From the NCBI GenBank assembly GCA_003152255.1, contig PLZT01000006.1, forward strand, positions 128 through 7,670: a DNA stretch of 7,543 bases. The letters are read 5' to 3'. Made by a program: the position numbers and the translations under genes. Below, piece by piece: positions 1-7,543 of this stretch; the stretch's first letter is position 1; each line of letters opens with the position of its first letter. This DNA is from Methylocystaceae bacterium. GTDB taxonomy: Bacteria > Pseudomonadota > Alphaproteobacteria > Rhizobiales > Beijerinckiaceae. The notes beneath the pieces were generated by a model that saw only the letters and a program-made list of their open reading frames with translations, did no database searches and was not told where the DNA came from.

Positions 1-42
1 CCCGACAATCTGAAGAGCGGCGTCAACAAGGCCTCGTTTTAT

Positions 43-2154
43 TCAGGTAGCACGACCGACAATGTCCATGAGCTTCGCGTAGTCAGTCACGACATCATAT
101 TTCACGCGGTCTTCAGAAACACGGCTACCTATCTCATCAAAAAACTTCCGCGCACATGCGATTTTGGTATTTTCAATCTCACGAAGCTTCATTGACGACA
201 TGGTGCCTTTCGTCTCGGCCACAAAATAGATGTGCCGGACACTGCCTTCCTTGAAGGAAATGGCCCAATCGGGGTTGTAATCACCAACCGGCGTCGGGAT
301 CAGAAAACCACGGGGCAGTTTGGCGTAGACCACCACTTCATTGCTGGTGTCGAGTTCCGTGACAAAGCGCCGTTCGACATCGGAATCGGTGACCACGTAG
401 TCATAGACGTGGTTTTTGAGCTTGGCGGTTGCCTTCGAGAAATCCTGCCCGGTCTGATTGGCAGTGAAAATATCGACGTCGTAGTGCTCGGTCAGTCCAT
501 CATAGGCAAGACGCTCGATCACCATAGTCGCTTTCTGCTCGGCTATGATTCGCGAGGCTTCCGAGATAAAATGCTCGGGATTTTCCTTGAACTGGCCGAA
601 CACCGCCGGTGCAATTCCTGTCAGTATCTCCGCCACCGTCGTGCGCGTGAGCTGCACGAGTTCGCCGATTTTCCCGATCAGGTCGTAATTCACCAAGGAA
701 TAGACGGAGCCACCCCGCTCGGTCGCGGTGTTGGTGACCTGGAACCCGTCGCCCGACCTCAGTTGCTCATCGGCAATTTCGTCCACCTGGATGCCCGTCT
801 GAACCGTGTATTGCAGCGGCGTCACCCTGAGCTGGCTGTCCAGCGCGCTCACGCATTTGCGGACCAATTCGTCGGAATCGAACTCGACCCGATAAACAGC
901 CCTCTGGTTGATCCGCGACCACAGCGCCTGGAATTCCTTCTTGTCGAAATTGGCGTTTAGCGGATTAGTCTTTGGCTTGCGACCGTCGTCGATCTTCGGC
1001 AGCTGAGCGTCACTGAACACGCTGTCGATGAGCTGGAACACCTGATCAGCGTGGGGCTTCAGATCGTCAGGCAATGCGGCAAGTGCGCCTGCCTCTCGCG
1101 CATCGTGGTACTTTCCGACAATGCTTTTCTGGCGGTCGACATAGCCATTTTGGACAAGGTAGAACTCAATGCCAGCGGCCATGTCGGAAGAAACTTCAAC
1201 CTTGCCACTCTCGGTATCGAGCACCTTCCCCTTGAAGTACGTCTCGCTGGCAATACGAGGCCGTGCTGACAGTGTTTCAGCGATCTCCTTTTGCAGACCG
1301 GCCACGAAATCCTTGTAACTCTCGCTGGCAACGACTGTCAGCACATTGATGTCGTGGACGATAGCCGGCTGGTCCATGCGGTCGCCGTTCTGATTGACCG
1401 ACAACCGGAGGCCACGCCCCACCTCCTGGCGACGAGAAATCATGTTGTCGCTGTGCTTGAGCATGCACATGACGAAGACATTGGGATTATCCCAGCCCTC
1501 GCGCAGCGCCGAGTGCGAAAAGATGAAGCGCACCGGTTCGTCTTGCGACAGAAGGCGCTCCTTGTTCTTCAGGATGAGATCATAGGCGTCGGTATCGTCC
1601 GATAGCCCCTTATCCTCGCCGGTTTTCTTGATGTCGGGATCGACCAGACGCTTCTGCTTGTCGATCGAAAAGTACCCCTCATGCACCTTGGAAATCGGGT
1701 CTCGTTCGAGAAAGGCGTGGTACTTCTCATTTTCCAGCGCCAGTTCGGCCAGATATTCCGCCTTGAGCAGCCCATATTCCGCTTCGAACACACGGGCGTA
1801 CTCACCCTTTTCATCGGCCTGGCTGTAGTCCCGGTACTTCACCACCTCATCGATGAAGAACAGTGAGAGCACTTTGATGCCCTGCGCGAAAAGCTGCTTC
1901 TCCTTGTCGAAATGGGCCTTGATCGTTTCACGGATCTGGATGCGCCGAATGTCGCGCTCGGAGACGTCACCGGTTGCCTCCCCAGCCTTCAGCACAATGC
2001 CATTGGTGAACTCGACGGTGTCGTGGTTGTAATCGATCTGCGAGATGGTGAAGCCATCGCGGTACTGGTCCAGCTCGCCGGCCTCGACGAACAGGTCATC
2101 CCGAAACTCCAGCCGCTTGAGCTGGCGTTTGATCTCGCCTGACTTCAACCGCAC
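43..2154 (-). CDS. res: Type III restriction endonuclease Res, C-terminal fragment (RecA2 lobe plus PD-(D/E)XK nuclease)
   Basis: These 703 residues continue the Res protein in the -1 frame relative to the N-terminal fragment; together they total about 1,017 residues, the expected length of one Res subunit. Helicase motif V is [11 protein letters not shown] (215-225) and motif VI is [10 protein letters not shown] (241-250). The C-terminal endonuclease is recognisable as NPDW (627-630, with D629) followed by AETKG (646-650, catalytic E647 and K649), the PD-(D/E)XK nuclease of type III enzymes, so the cutting residues are intact. The nominal start is a GTG at 2154, preceded directly by an in-frame TGA and without a clear Shine-Dalgarno. 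Its first residues [11 protein letters not shown] look internal rather than N-terminal. The GTG overlaps the upstream ORF by 10 bases, so reinitiation producing a separate polypeptide is conceivable but less likely than a disrupted gene or a sequencing indel. The stop is TGA at 45-43. Confidence 0.92.
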   Translation of the reverse strand: MRLKSGEIKRQLKRLEFRDDLFVEAGELDQYRDGFTISQIDYNHDTVEFTNGIVLKAGEATGDVSERDIRRIQIRETIKAHFDKEKQLFAQGIKVLSLFFIDEVVKYRDYSQADEKGEYARVFEAEYGLLKAEYLAELALENEKYHAFLERDPISKVHEGYFSIDKQKRLVDPDIKKTGEDKGLSDDTDAYDLILKNKERLLSQDEPVRFIFSHSALREGWDNPNVFVMCMLKHSDNMISRRQEVGRGLRLSVNQNGDRMDQPAIVHDINVLTVVASESYKDFVAGLQKEIAETLSARPRIASETYFKGKVLDTESGKVEVSSDMAAGIEFYLVQNGYVDRQKSIVGKYHDAREAGALAALPDDLKPHADQVFQLIDSVFSDAQLPKIDDGRKPKTNPLNANFDKKEFQALWSRINQRAVYRVEFDSDELVRKCVSALDSQLRVTPLQYTVQTGIQVDEIADEQLRSGDGFQVTNTATERGGSVYSLVNYDLIGKIGELVQLTRTTVAEILTGIAPAVFGQFKENPEHFISEASRIIAEQKATMVIERLAYDGLTEHYDVDIFTANQTGQDFSKATAKLKNHVYDYVVTDSDVERRFVTELDTSNEVVVYAKLPRGFLIPTPVGDYNPDWAISFKEGSVRHIYFVAETKGTMSSMKLREIENTKIACARKFFDEIGSRVSEDRVKYDVVTDYAKLMDIVGRAT

Positions 2155-2157
2155 TCA
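2145..2157 (-). other. Frameshift junction splitting res
   Basis: Read on the minus strand, the upstream frame goes GAG CTT GAG TGC GGT TGA, while the downstream frame reads TGA GTG CGG TTG AAG TCA. Adding a single G after CTT GAG would give L-E-V-R-L-K-S-G with no stop, which joins the two Res halves smoothly. One missing base therefore explains the split. There is no slippery heptamer here, so programmed frameshifting is not supported by the local sequence. Confidence 0.85.
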
Positions 2158-3089
2158 AGCTCGAGGCGGGCGACGGGCGCCTTCTTGGAAATCTCGATCC
2201 CTTCGAGGTAGAGATAGGCATTCGTCCCGGCGAGGCCACGGGTCTGAATGCCGCGCACGGCAATCTTCTTCACCAGCTTCTGGTTATAGGCATCAAGGGC
2301 GTCGAGCCGATGAATGCGATTGTGCTGCGTCTTATGGGTCGCCGAATAGCGCAGGATCGCCAGCGGCTTGAATTTCGGCAAGGCCTCCATCGTGGCCTTG
2401 CCTTCCATCTTTTGAGGCTCGTCGAGTATCAGGATGGGGCGGTTCGAAGCGATGACGTCGATGGGACGGCGTGACTGAAAGTCATCCAGCTCATCGTAGA
2501 TGCGGCGATTGTCCGCGCCTTTCGCGGCAAACGCCCGGATGTTGATGACCATGACGTTGATGCCGGCGTCAGACGAAAAGCTCTCAAGCTCGTGGAGTCG
2601 CTTGGAATTGTAGATGAAAAACCGGGCCTTCTTGCCATAGCTCTCGATGAAATGGTCAGCCGTATTTTTAAGCGAGTGAAAAACACCCTCGCGGATAGCG
2701 ATCGACGGCACCATGACGATGAACTTCGACCAGCCGTAGCGCTTGTTCATCTCGAAAATGGTCTTGATGTAGCAGTAGGTTTTGCCGGTGCCGGTTTCCA
2801 TCTCAACGTCGAGATTGAACTTGCATCCCACGCTGACCACCAGCTTGTCAGAGAGCGGGAGGTTCTGCCGCTTTTGCACGTCGCGGACGTTGGCCAGCAC
2901 CTGTGCGTCAGCCAACTGGAGATCGGCGTTCTTAAAACCCTCCTCGAAGGCGCTGGTTTGCGCCTTCCGGCCGGGATCGATCCGGTAGCTCGTACCGCTC
3001 ACGAGTGGCTGGCCGGCGAAACAATCGACCACCGACTCCACGGCGTTCGTCTGGTAGGGCTGGACCTTGAATTTCAGTTTCATGGCCAT
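2145..3089 (-). CDS. res: Type III restriction endonuclease Res, N-terminal fragment (RecA1 ATPase lobe; frameshifted)
   Basis: This is the first 314 residues of a type III restriction subunit, covering the first RecA lobe of its SF2 translocase. A Q-motif-like [11 protein letters not shown] lies at 10-20, Walker A METGTGKT at 97-104, the DEPQ Walker B box typical of Res at 223-226, and motif III SAT at 249-251. The fragment ends with [14 protein letters not shown] and a TGA at 2147-2145, in the middle of a conserved stretch, and the rest of the protein continues in another frame in the next ORF. It therefore lacks motifs IV-VI and the nuclease. The ATG at 3089 touches the GAGGGG at 3095-3090, whereas the ATG at 3083 (Met3) is 6 bases from it and gives [11 protein letters not shown], the usual Res start; 3083 is the more likely initiation codon. 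Mod ends 4 bases upstream. In an unbroken state it would form the Mod-Res restriction complex. Confidence 0.93.
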   Translation of the reverse strand: MAMKLKFKVQPYQTNAVESVVDCFAGQPLVSGTSYRIDPGRKAQTSAFEEGFKNADLQLADAQVLANVRDVQKRQNLPLSDKLVVSVGCKFNLDVEMETGTGKTYCYIKTIFEMNKRYGWSKFIVMVPSIAIREGVFHSLKNTADHFIESYGKKARFFIYNSKRLHELESFSSDAGINVMVINIRAFAAKGADNRRIYDELDDFQSRRPIDVIASNRPILILDEPQKMEGKATMEALPKFKPLAILRYSATHKTQHNRIHRLDALDAYNQKLVKKIAVRGIQTRGLAGTNAYLYLEGIEISKKAPVARLELECG

Positions 3090-3095
3090 CCCCTC
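3090..3095 (-). promoter_or_regulatory. Shine-Dalgarno for res
   Basis: The minus strand reads GAGGGG, overlapping the mod stop codon. It abuts the ATG at 3089 but is 6 bases from the ATG at 3083, so it supports initiation at Met3, giving MKLKFKVQ. Confidence 0.6.
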
Positions 3096-5202
3096 AGATC
3101 GATTTCATGTCGGTGCCGGGCGATAGCTGGCGGAAAATCTGCTCAACGTTGATTTTCACCGCATCGGAGACGAAGCCATTGTCGCGAAAGACGACGCGCA
3201 GAGGCTCTCGCCCGGCCAGTTCCTTGACCAGATCCTCAGTAATGCCCGCATCGAAACAGGCGATGAGCGCATTGTCGTCCACGAAAAAAACTGACTTCCC
3301 TTGGACGTTTTCCCGGCGGATAGGCAGGGTCAAGTCGACGCCCCAATCGATCAGCACCTGGAAGAGTAGGTCCTCAGCAGTCCGACCATCCCTCACGTTG
3401 TCTACCATATCGAGCAAGTCGGACTGTTTCGACTCATCCGGGCGGTAGTACACGTCCTTCATGTTAGACTCGTCCACCTTGAGCACACGGAATCCGACAT
3501 CTTTTCTCCAGCTAGGATCGCAAGGTCCCGCCAATGCAGCTGCGCCTGCCTTCCGTACACGCTCCTTAGAGACCTCAGACAGAACCAATGGCCGTCCTTG
3601 CTTTTTCATGAGCTTTATCGCCACTTGAACAGTCTTTTTGGCAGTTCCTGTTGTTGACGACTCGGCCTCCTCCAAACTCTCTGGCAATTGAACCATGATG
3701 AATTTATGGTTAGAGCCATAGGCAGCGTTCGCTTTGAACACGGCTTCGGCTGTGCTGGCCGAACCCGCAAAAAAGTCCATTATCAAGGCGGAGCGATCAT
3801 TCGGCGTTACGTACTCGATCAGCTTAGCCAGCTCGTCATGATCCTTGGGATTTGTGAATACCTTTGCCCCCATCAGATTCCGAAGATACTTCACCGAAAC
3901 TTGGGACTGCTTATAGAAATATGATCCACGCACTTGCGTAGCGAACTCGGTATCGTCACCCTCTTCACCATTCTCGTCTTCAGCATCGGCGGAACCTTGG
4001 CCCTCTTCTGCTTCTTCGGGAATCGGGCGGATGTGCGCTTTTCTGAAGGGCGGCTCGGTGTGATCCTCACGAAACTCCACGAGGCCGAGTTTTATTTGCC
4101 GCTGCATTTCTGCTGGCGACGCGTAAATCCATCCGCGTTCAGGAACCGCACACGCTAGCCCAGTTTTTGGATGGATCACGTCATATCGCGGACCGTCGCC
4201 GCCTGGCCAGGAGATGTCTCGGTCTCTCCAAGGCCCATTTTTATCGATGCGCTTGTAGCGTGCCCATTTTTTTGCAGGGTGCGCCTTTGGCAAATCAGAA
4301 TACCATGCAGAGAGATCTGCTTCGATCGCCTTGAAGTCCTCTCCATGAACGCCCTGAAGCCGGATGAACTCTTGCCAAATATCTCTCGCACCCGGCTTTT
4401 CTTCCCGCCAAACTTCCTTCTTTTCGCGAAGAAATGTGACATTTCTGGCGTAGACTAGAAGATACTCGTGACCAACTGAGAAGAATTTCGCATCGTTCTT
4501 GCGACCCTTTTCCCAAACAAGTTGAGCAATAAAATTACTCTCTCCAAATACCTGATCCATCACTTTTCGGAGTGCGGATTGCTCATAGTCATCGATGCTG
4601 ACCAGAATTATCCCATCATCTTTGAGGAGACGCTTTGCCACTGAAAGACGGGCAAATATCATGGACATCCAATCAGAATGATATCTGCCCCGCGTATCCG
4701 GATTGGCAACTAAGCGGCTCCCAGAGCCGTCCCTCTCTCCGGCTTCTTTTTCAAATTGTTCTTTCGATATAGAAAAATCATCTTTGTATATGAAATCTTT
4801 ACCAGTATTATACGGAGGATCTATATAGATCAACTTCACTTCACCGAGGTAAGTCTCTTGCAAAAGCTTTAGAACCTCAAGATTGTCGCCTTCTACGAAG
4901 AGGTTCTTCGTGGTGTCGAAGTCCACGCTCTCTTCTTGAAACGGGCGGAGCGTCTTGTTGATTGGCGCGTTCGCAGTAACGAGTGCTTCTCGCTTTCCAG
5001 GCCAATCCAGTCGGTATCGCTCCTGTCCCCCCTCAACAATCTGATCGCTCAGTTCCTGTCGCAAGTGATCAAAATCCACCGCAAGGCGCACTTCTCCAGT
5101 TTCGTCCGCCGCCTCGGTCACACAGCCAGGAAACAAATCGCGAATCTTCGCAATGTTGTCCTGACTAAGGTCCTGTGAATGCATCTTGAGCTTATCCATC
5201 AT
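3094..5202 (-). CDS. mod: Type III restriction-modification DNA methyltransferase, Mod subunit (N6-adenine, beta class)
   Basis: This S-adenosylmethionine-dependent adenine-N6 methyltransferase would be the modification and recognition subunit of a type III system. Family motifs are in beta-class order: [11 protein letters not shown] (102-112), then catalytic DPPY followed by NTGKDFIY (128-139), a variable target-recognition region (about 225-440), and the cofactor-binding loop DFFAGSAS (476-483). The C-terminal part (about 560-702) resembles the usual Mod tail. The 702-residue length is on the large side but normal. Two in-frame ATGs open the gene (5202 and 5199); AGGG at 5210-5207 is 4 and 7 bases away respectively, and the second gives the familiar MDKLKMHSQ start, so 5199 is slightly preferred. 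An acidic run (396-417) interrupts the recognition region. GC content falls well below the neighbours over much of the gene (about 3600-4860), suggesting exchanged specificity sequence. The reading frame is intact. The Res gene follows after 4 bases. Confidence 0.95.
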   Translation of the reverse strand: MMDKLKMHSQDLSQDNIAKIRDLFPGCVTEAADETGEVRLAVDFDHLRQELSDQIVEGGQERYRLDWPGKREALVTANAPINKTLRPFQEESVDFDTTKNLFVEGDNLEVLKLLQETYLGEVKLIYIDPPYNTGKDFIYKDDFSISKEQFEKEAGERDGSGSRLVANPDTRGRYHSDWMSMIFARLSVAKRLLKDDGIILVSIDDYEQSALRKVMDQVFGESNFIAQLVWEKGRKNDAKFFSVGHEYLLVYARNVTFLREKKEVWREEKPGARDIWQEFIRLQGVHGEDFKAIEADLSAWYSDLPKAHPAKKWARYKRIDKNGPWRDRDISWPGGDGPRYDVIHPKTGLACAVPERGWIYASPAEMQRQIKLGLVEFREDHTEPPFRKAHIRPIPEEAEEGQGSADAEDENGEEGDDTEFATQVRGSYFYKQSQVSVKYLRNLMGAKVFTNPKDHDELAKLIEYVTPNDRSALIMDFFAGSASTAEAVFKANAAYGSNHKFIMVQLPESLEEAESSTTGTAKKTVQVAIKLMKKQGRPLVLSEVSKERVRKAGAAALAGPCDPSWRKDVGFRVLKVDESNMKDVYYRPDESKQSDLLDMVDNVRDGRTAEDLLFQVLIDWGVDLTLPIRRENVQGKSVFFVDDNALIACFDAGITEDLVKELAGREPLRVVFRDNGFVSDAVKINVEQIFRQLSPGTDMKSI

Positions 5203-5206
5203 ATTT

Positions 5207-5212
5207 CCCTTT
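5207..5212 (-). promoter_or_regulatory. Shine-Dalgarno for mod
   Basis: The minus strand reads AAAGGG, directly after the TG of the DUF4391 stop, 4 bases before the ATG at 5202 and 7 before the ATG at 5199. The spacing favours the second ATG, which matches the usual MDKLKMHS start of this family. Confidence 0.6.
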
Positions 5213-5919
5213 CACTCGCTTGCGGCGGACTGGCGGTCGTCCGCCACGGCGAGCGTATTTTGCTGAAGTTCGGCCAGTTGCTGCTTGGCCACGCGTAGCT
5301 CGGCATTGATCGCGACGCGCTTGTTGAATTGCCTCTCCCGGTCCAACCGCACTTTGATGCGCTCGACCTCCCGGGTCTTGGCGCGGATCGCTTCCACGCG
5401 CGTTACCCGAGCCTGGATGTCCTCGTCCGGAGCCGCTTGCTCCGGCATCAAGGCACTGAGCATTTGCTCGTACAGCGCCCCGAGACTAAGCGACACGGGA
5501 AGCTGTTGGCGCGGCGCCGCCTCGTCGACCCACCCGCTCTCGAAATATTCGCTCACCACCCATTTGGTGGAGTCTGCTTCGCTCGGCCGCTTGAACGCCG
5601 CGACCGCCTTCCGCTTTCCCGACCAGCTCAACTCGAAAATCAGCGGGAACGGAATGGTGCGATCGATGGCGCGCAGCACGTCGAGGTCCAGCTCCGCCCT
5701 ACGTAGGCTGACGCTGAAAATCTGAATTTCCGAAACGGAGCGCGTGGCCGCCAGATTGATCGTCTCGGGGGCGAGCTTGAACTTCCAGACGATCTGGTCG
5801 ACCTGAGTGATAAACAGGTCTTTCAACGCGGTGCTCGCGCCCGCGTGCTCGTAAATCTTGTTTTTCGGGACAACGCGGCCGAAGGCGGCGCCTTTGGGAT
5901 AGTCGAAGAAGGCTGTCAT
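5212..5919 (-). CDS. DUF4391 domain-containing protein
   Basis: This complete 235-residue protein matches the DUF4391 family as I recall it. The N-terminal half carries PKNKIYEH (18-25), QVDQIVWKFKLAPETINL (39-56), EIQIFSV (64-70) and IDRTIPFPLIFEL (85-97). The C-terminal third (about 170-222) is rich in R, E, K, Q and L and looks like a charged coiled coil, possibly for partner binding. There is no signal peptide or membrane segment, so it should be cytoplasmic. The biochemical role is unknown; from memory the family sits between helicase and adenine-methylase genes in restriction-like loci, so an adaptor or assembly role is plausible but inferred. The start is firm: ATG at 5919 overlaps the helicase stop (ATGA) and has GGAGG seven bases upstream. 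The mod gene begins 9 bases after its stop, so the three genes are probably co-translated. No frame damage is visible. Confidence 0.85.
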   Translation of the reverse strand: MTAFFDYPKGAAFGRVVPKNKIYEHAGASTALKDLFITQVDQIVWKFKLAPETINLAATRSVSEIQIFSVSLRRAELDLDVLRAIDRTIPFPLIFELSWSGKRKAVAAFKRPSEADSTKWVVSEYFESGWVDEAAPRQQLPVSLSLGALYEQMLSALMPEQAAPDEDIQARVTRVEAIRAKTREVERIKVRLDRERQFNKRVAINAELRVAKQQLAELQQNTLAVADDRQSAASE

Positions 5920-7508
5920 CCGGTCGCCTCCTCGATCACGAGGAAGGCGATCAGCTCGAAATCATCGAGACCGGCGATGGTGTGAACCAAAGCAGAGGTC
6001 CGCCCGCCGCTGAAAAGGCTGTCGAGATCCTTCTCTTCCTTGACGTCGATCATGGACCGGATCGCGGCGCTCAACAGGTTGGAACACTGCTCCATCTTGC
6101 GGCCATCCTGCGTCCGCTCGTTGAACAGGCGGCATACGTCCTGGACGGGGTCGGGACGCCCCTTGCAGCTTGAGCGGATCAGGTCGAGCAGCCGTTTGAC
6201 CTGGGTGTGGTCAACCACGATCTCGCCGTCGTTGCCGATATAAACGAGATAATAGGGGTGCAGGCGGTTCTGCTGATTGACGTTCACACTGTCGTGGATG
6301 TTCTTCAGCGCGAAAATCACGCCCGGCATCAGGCCCACTGCCGAGTTTGACGGAACCACGGCATGCATGCCGTTCGGCAGTTTATCCAACTCGCCATTGG
6401 CCTTGATGTAGTTCAGCAAATCCATTCGGAAATCATTGAGGCCGAGGTCCGTGATCGAAATGCCTGTCCGCACATCTTCAAGCTCGATCACCTCCTCCTG
6501 AAGGCGCTGAAGCTGCTCCTTGCGGTAAGCAATGTCGCTGCTCTTGGAGGTCAGGACGTTGTCGTCGCCGGTCGCCGTCACGTCGGCGATCATCATGCGA
6601 TTTTCGACCCGCTCCTTGAGGTTGATATACTCGTCCAGCGAGATGTCCGGCCAATAATTGACGAGCTGGATCTGGCTGTTCGGGGAGCCGATGCGGTCGA
6701 TACGCCCGAAGCGCTGGATAATGCGCACCGGATTCCAGTGGATGTCGTAATTGACCAGATAATCGCAGTCCTGAAGGTTCTGTCCTTCCGAGATGCAGTC
6801 CGTGCCGATCAGGATATCGAGTTCGGCAGGCTCCTCGGGCAGGATCAGGTGCTTTTCCTTGGACCTTGGCGAAAACAGCGTGAGGACCGACTGGAAATCA
6901 TAGCTCTTTTTTAGCGTGGTCTTTGGTGCGTCCGAACCGGTCACCTTGCCCGTATGAAGGCCGTTGGATTGCAGGAGGGCCGGCGCCAAATTGGCATAGA
7001 GGTAGTTGGCCGTGTCGGCGAAGGCCGTGAAGATGATGACCTTGCGGTTCCCCGGATTGAGCGGCTCAGCAAGCTTCCCGGCAATAATGCCCTTCAGATG
7101 CTGGAGCTTGGCGTCATCATCCGGACCAACCAGCTCCATGGAGGTGGTCAGTTCGCGGATCAGAAACAGATCGGCTTCCAGGTCGTGCTTCCACGACGGC
7201 ACGTCCATGTCTGACAAGCTGATCTGAACCTTCTTGCCGACCGTAAATTCGTCGGCGCCGTCCAGATCGTCGTCTTCATCGTCCAGCGAAACATCGGCCA
7301 GATAGTCGCTGACGGTCTGAGACCCGCCGGAACGCTCAAAGCTGGCGATGGCGTCCAGAGTCCGGGTGATGTTCCCACTCAGCGCACGAAGCGTGAGCCG
7401 GAATGCCTCGACCGAACTTTCAAGCCGCTTCAGCAGATTCGTGGTCATAAGCGCTTGCAGGCTGCGCTCGCGATCGGCCTGACGCAGCTTGCCGCGCCCA
7501 CCTTCCAC
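5916..7508 (-). CDS. SNF2/HepA-type helicase, C-terminal part (5'-truncated or frame-broken)
   Basis: This is the second RecA-like lobe and C-terminal region of a superfamily 2 SNF2/HepA-like DNA translocase (530 residues visible). Motif IV is KVIIFTAFADTANYL (156-170), motif V is IGTDCISEGQNLQ (234-246) and motif VI is QRFGRIDRIG (265-274) with its arginine fingers. NLLKRLESSVEAF (24-36) is the familiar stretch ahead of the second lobe in this family. An acidic patch lies at about 75-86. Walker A and DExH motifs are absent, so this product alone cannot hydrolyse ATP; they should lie beyond the right edge. The only available start is a GTG at 7508 with no visible Shine-Dalgarno. In-frame codons continue upstream as CPAPLAYDTQ to a TAA at 7541-7539, so the GTG is probably not a true start and the gene is probably frame-broken. 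The 3' end overlaps the DUF4391 gene by 4 bases. DISARM DrmD is a possible relative, which is inference. Confidence 0.85.
   Translation of the reverse strand: MEGGRGKLRQADRERSLQALMTTNLLKRLESSVEAFRLTLRALSGNITRTLDAIASFERSGGSQTVSDYLADVSLDDEDDDLDGADEFTVGKKVQISLSDMDVPSWKHDLEADLFLIRELTTSMELVGPDDDAKLQHLKGIIAGKLAEPLNPGNRKVIIFTAFADTANYLYANLAPALLQSNGLHTGKVTGSDAPKTTLKKSYDFQSVLTLFSPRSKEKHLILPEEPAELDILIGTDCISEGQNLQDCDYLVNYDIHWNPVRIIQRFGRIDRIGSPNSQIQLVNYWPDISLDEYINLKERVENRMMIADVTATGDDNVLTSKSSDIAYRKEQLQRLQEEVIELEDVRTGISITDLGLNDFRMDLLNYIKANGELDKLPNGMHAVVPSNSAVGLMPGVIFALKNIHDSVNVNQQNRLHPYYLVYIGNDGEIVVDHTQVKRLLDLIRSSCKGRPDPVQDVCRLFNERTQDGRKMEQCSNLLSAAIRSMIDVKEEKDLDSLFSGGRTSALVHTIAGLDDFELIAFLVIEEATG
5927..5931 (-). 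promoter_or_regulatory. Shine-Dalgarno for the DUF4391 gene
   Basis: The minus strand shows GGAGG seven bases before the ATG at 5919, inside the last codons of the helicase gene. With the ATGA stop-start overlap this fixes the DUF4391 start and indicates translational coupling to the helicase. Confidence 0.7.
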
Positions 7509-7538
7509 CTGGGTGTCGTAGGCGAGTGGCGCGGGGCA

Positions 7539-7541
7539 TTA
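7539..7541 (-). other. In-frame TAA upstream of the helicase fragment
   Basis: Reading the helicase frame upstream of the GTG at 7508 gives ten sense codons (CPAPLAYDTQ) and then TAA at 7541-7539, two bases from the window edge. The residues before the GTG look like coding sequence of this helicase family. The stop therefore probably marks a frameshift in the run of C and GC bases at about 7526-7537 rather than a genuine gene boundary. Confidence 0.5.
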
Positions 7542-7543
7542 CA

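Noticed and set aside
1..42. Possible terminator or downstream gene after the Res stop
   Set aside because: The 42 bases show no convincing stem-loop with a U-tract and no recognisable coding start.
1..195. Plus-strand frame open from the window edge to a TGA at 193-195, starting [16 protein letters not shown]
   Set aside because: It could be the tail of a convergent gene, but about 150 bases would overlap the well-supported Res C-terminus and I recognise no family. An open frame of this length is expected by chance here.
232..960. Long plus-strand ORF of 242 residues opposite the C-terminal part of Res
   Set aside because: It lies entirely antisense to a region with clear Res motifs, and its content (many H, R, D, V and I residues) is typical of the complement of a GC-rich coding gene. 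No family resemblance or Shine-Dalgarno was seen.
4176..4442. Minus-strand ORF of 88 residues in another frame within mod
   Set aside because: It overlaps the intact Mod recognition region and has no independent start signal or recognisable domain. It is only the frame that a slippage event at the A7 run would enter.
3094..5202. Simple-sequence repeats for phase variation in mod, as in some pathogen type III systems
   Set aside because: No tandem di-, tetra- or pentanucleotide repeat was seen; only two seven-base homopolymers are present.
6363..6914. Plus-strand ORF of 183 residues opposite the helicase
   Set aside because: It is antisense to conserved helicase motifs V and VI, so it is a shadow of the real gene.

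Overview
The window is the minus-strand part of one operon-like cassette; every convincing gene reads from high to low coordinates. Base composition is moderately GC-rich, roughly 55-60% over most of the window by hand counts of sample lines. Gene style and the family resemblance of the proteins suggest a Pseudomonadota host, perhaps alphaproteobacterial. That placement is an inference with low confidence, because no taxonomic marker is present.

Layout in transcription order: (1) 7508-5916, the C-terminal half of a SNF2/HepA-type helicase. It has helicase motifs IV-VI only; the N-terminal ATPase half lies beyond the right edge. Its reading frame is closed by a TAA at 7541-7539, although family-like sequence continues upstream of the only available start. 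(2) 5919-5212, a DUF4391 protein whose ATG overlaps the helicase stop (ATGA). (3) 5202-3094, a type III restriction-modification Mod-like beta-class N6-adenine methyltransferase. (4) 3089-43, the matching type III Res subunit (SF2 translocase plus PD-(D/E)XK nuclease), split into two ORFs of 314 and 703 residues by a one-base frameshift near 2150. The first 42 bases hold nothing recognisable, and there is no promoter, terminator, RNA gene, repeat array or mobile element in view.

How it works together: Mod and Res normally form one complex that methylates adenine in a short asymmetric site and cuts unmethylated DNA after ATP-driven communication between sites. Here they are tightly coupled to a SNF2 helicase and a DUF4391 protein, which are not part of a minimal type III system. 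This suggests an extended, phage-defence-type restriction locus, and DISARM class 1 also pairs a SNF2 helicase (DrmD) with an adenine methylase. The two frame breaks, in helicase and res, leave the methylase and DUF4391 intact. This could mean a decaying system that has kept its protective methylase, or indel errors in the assembly.
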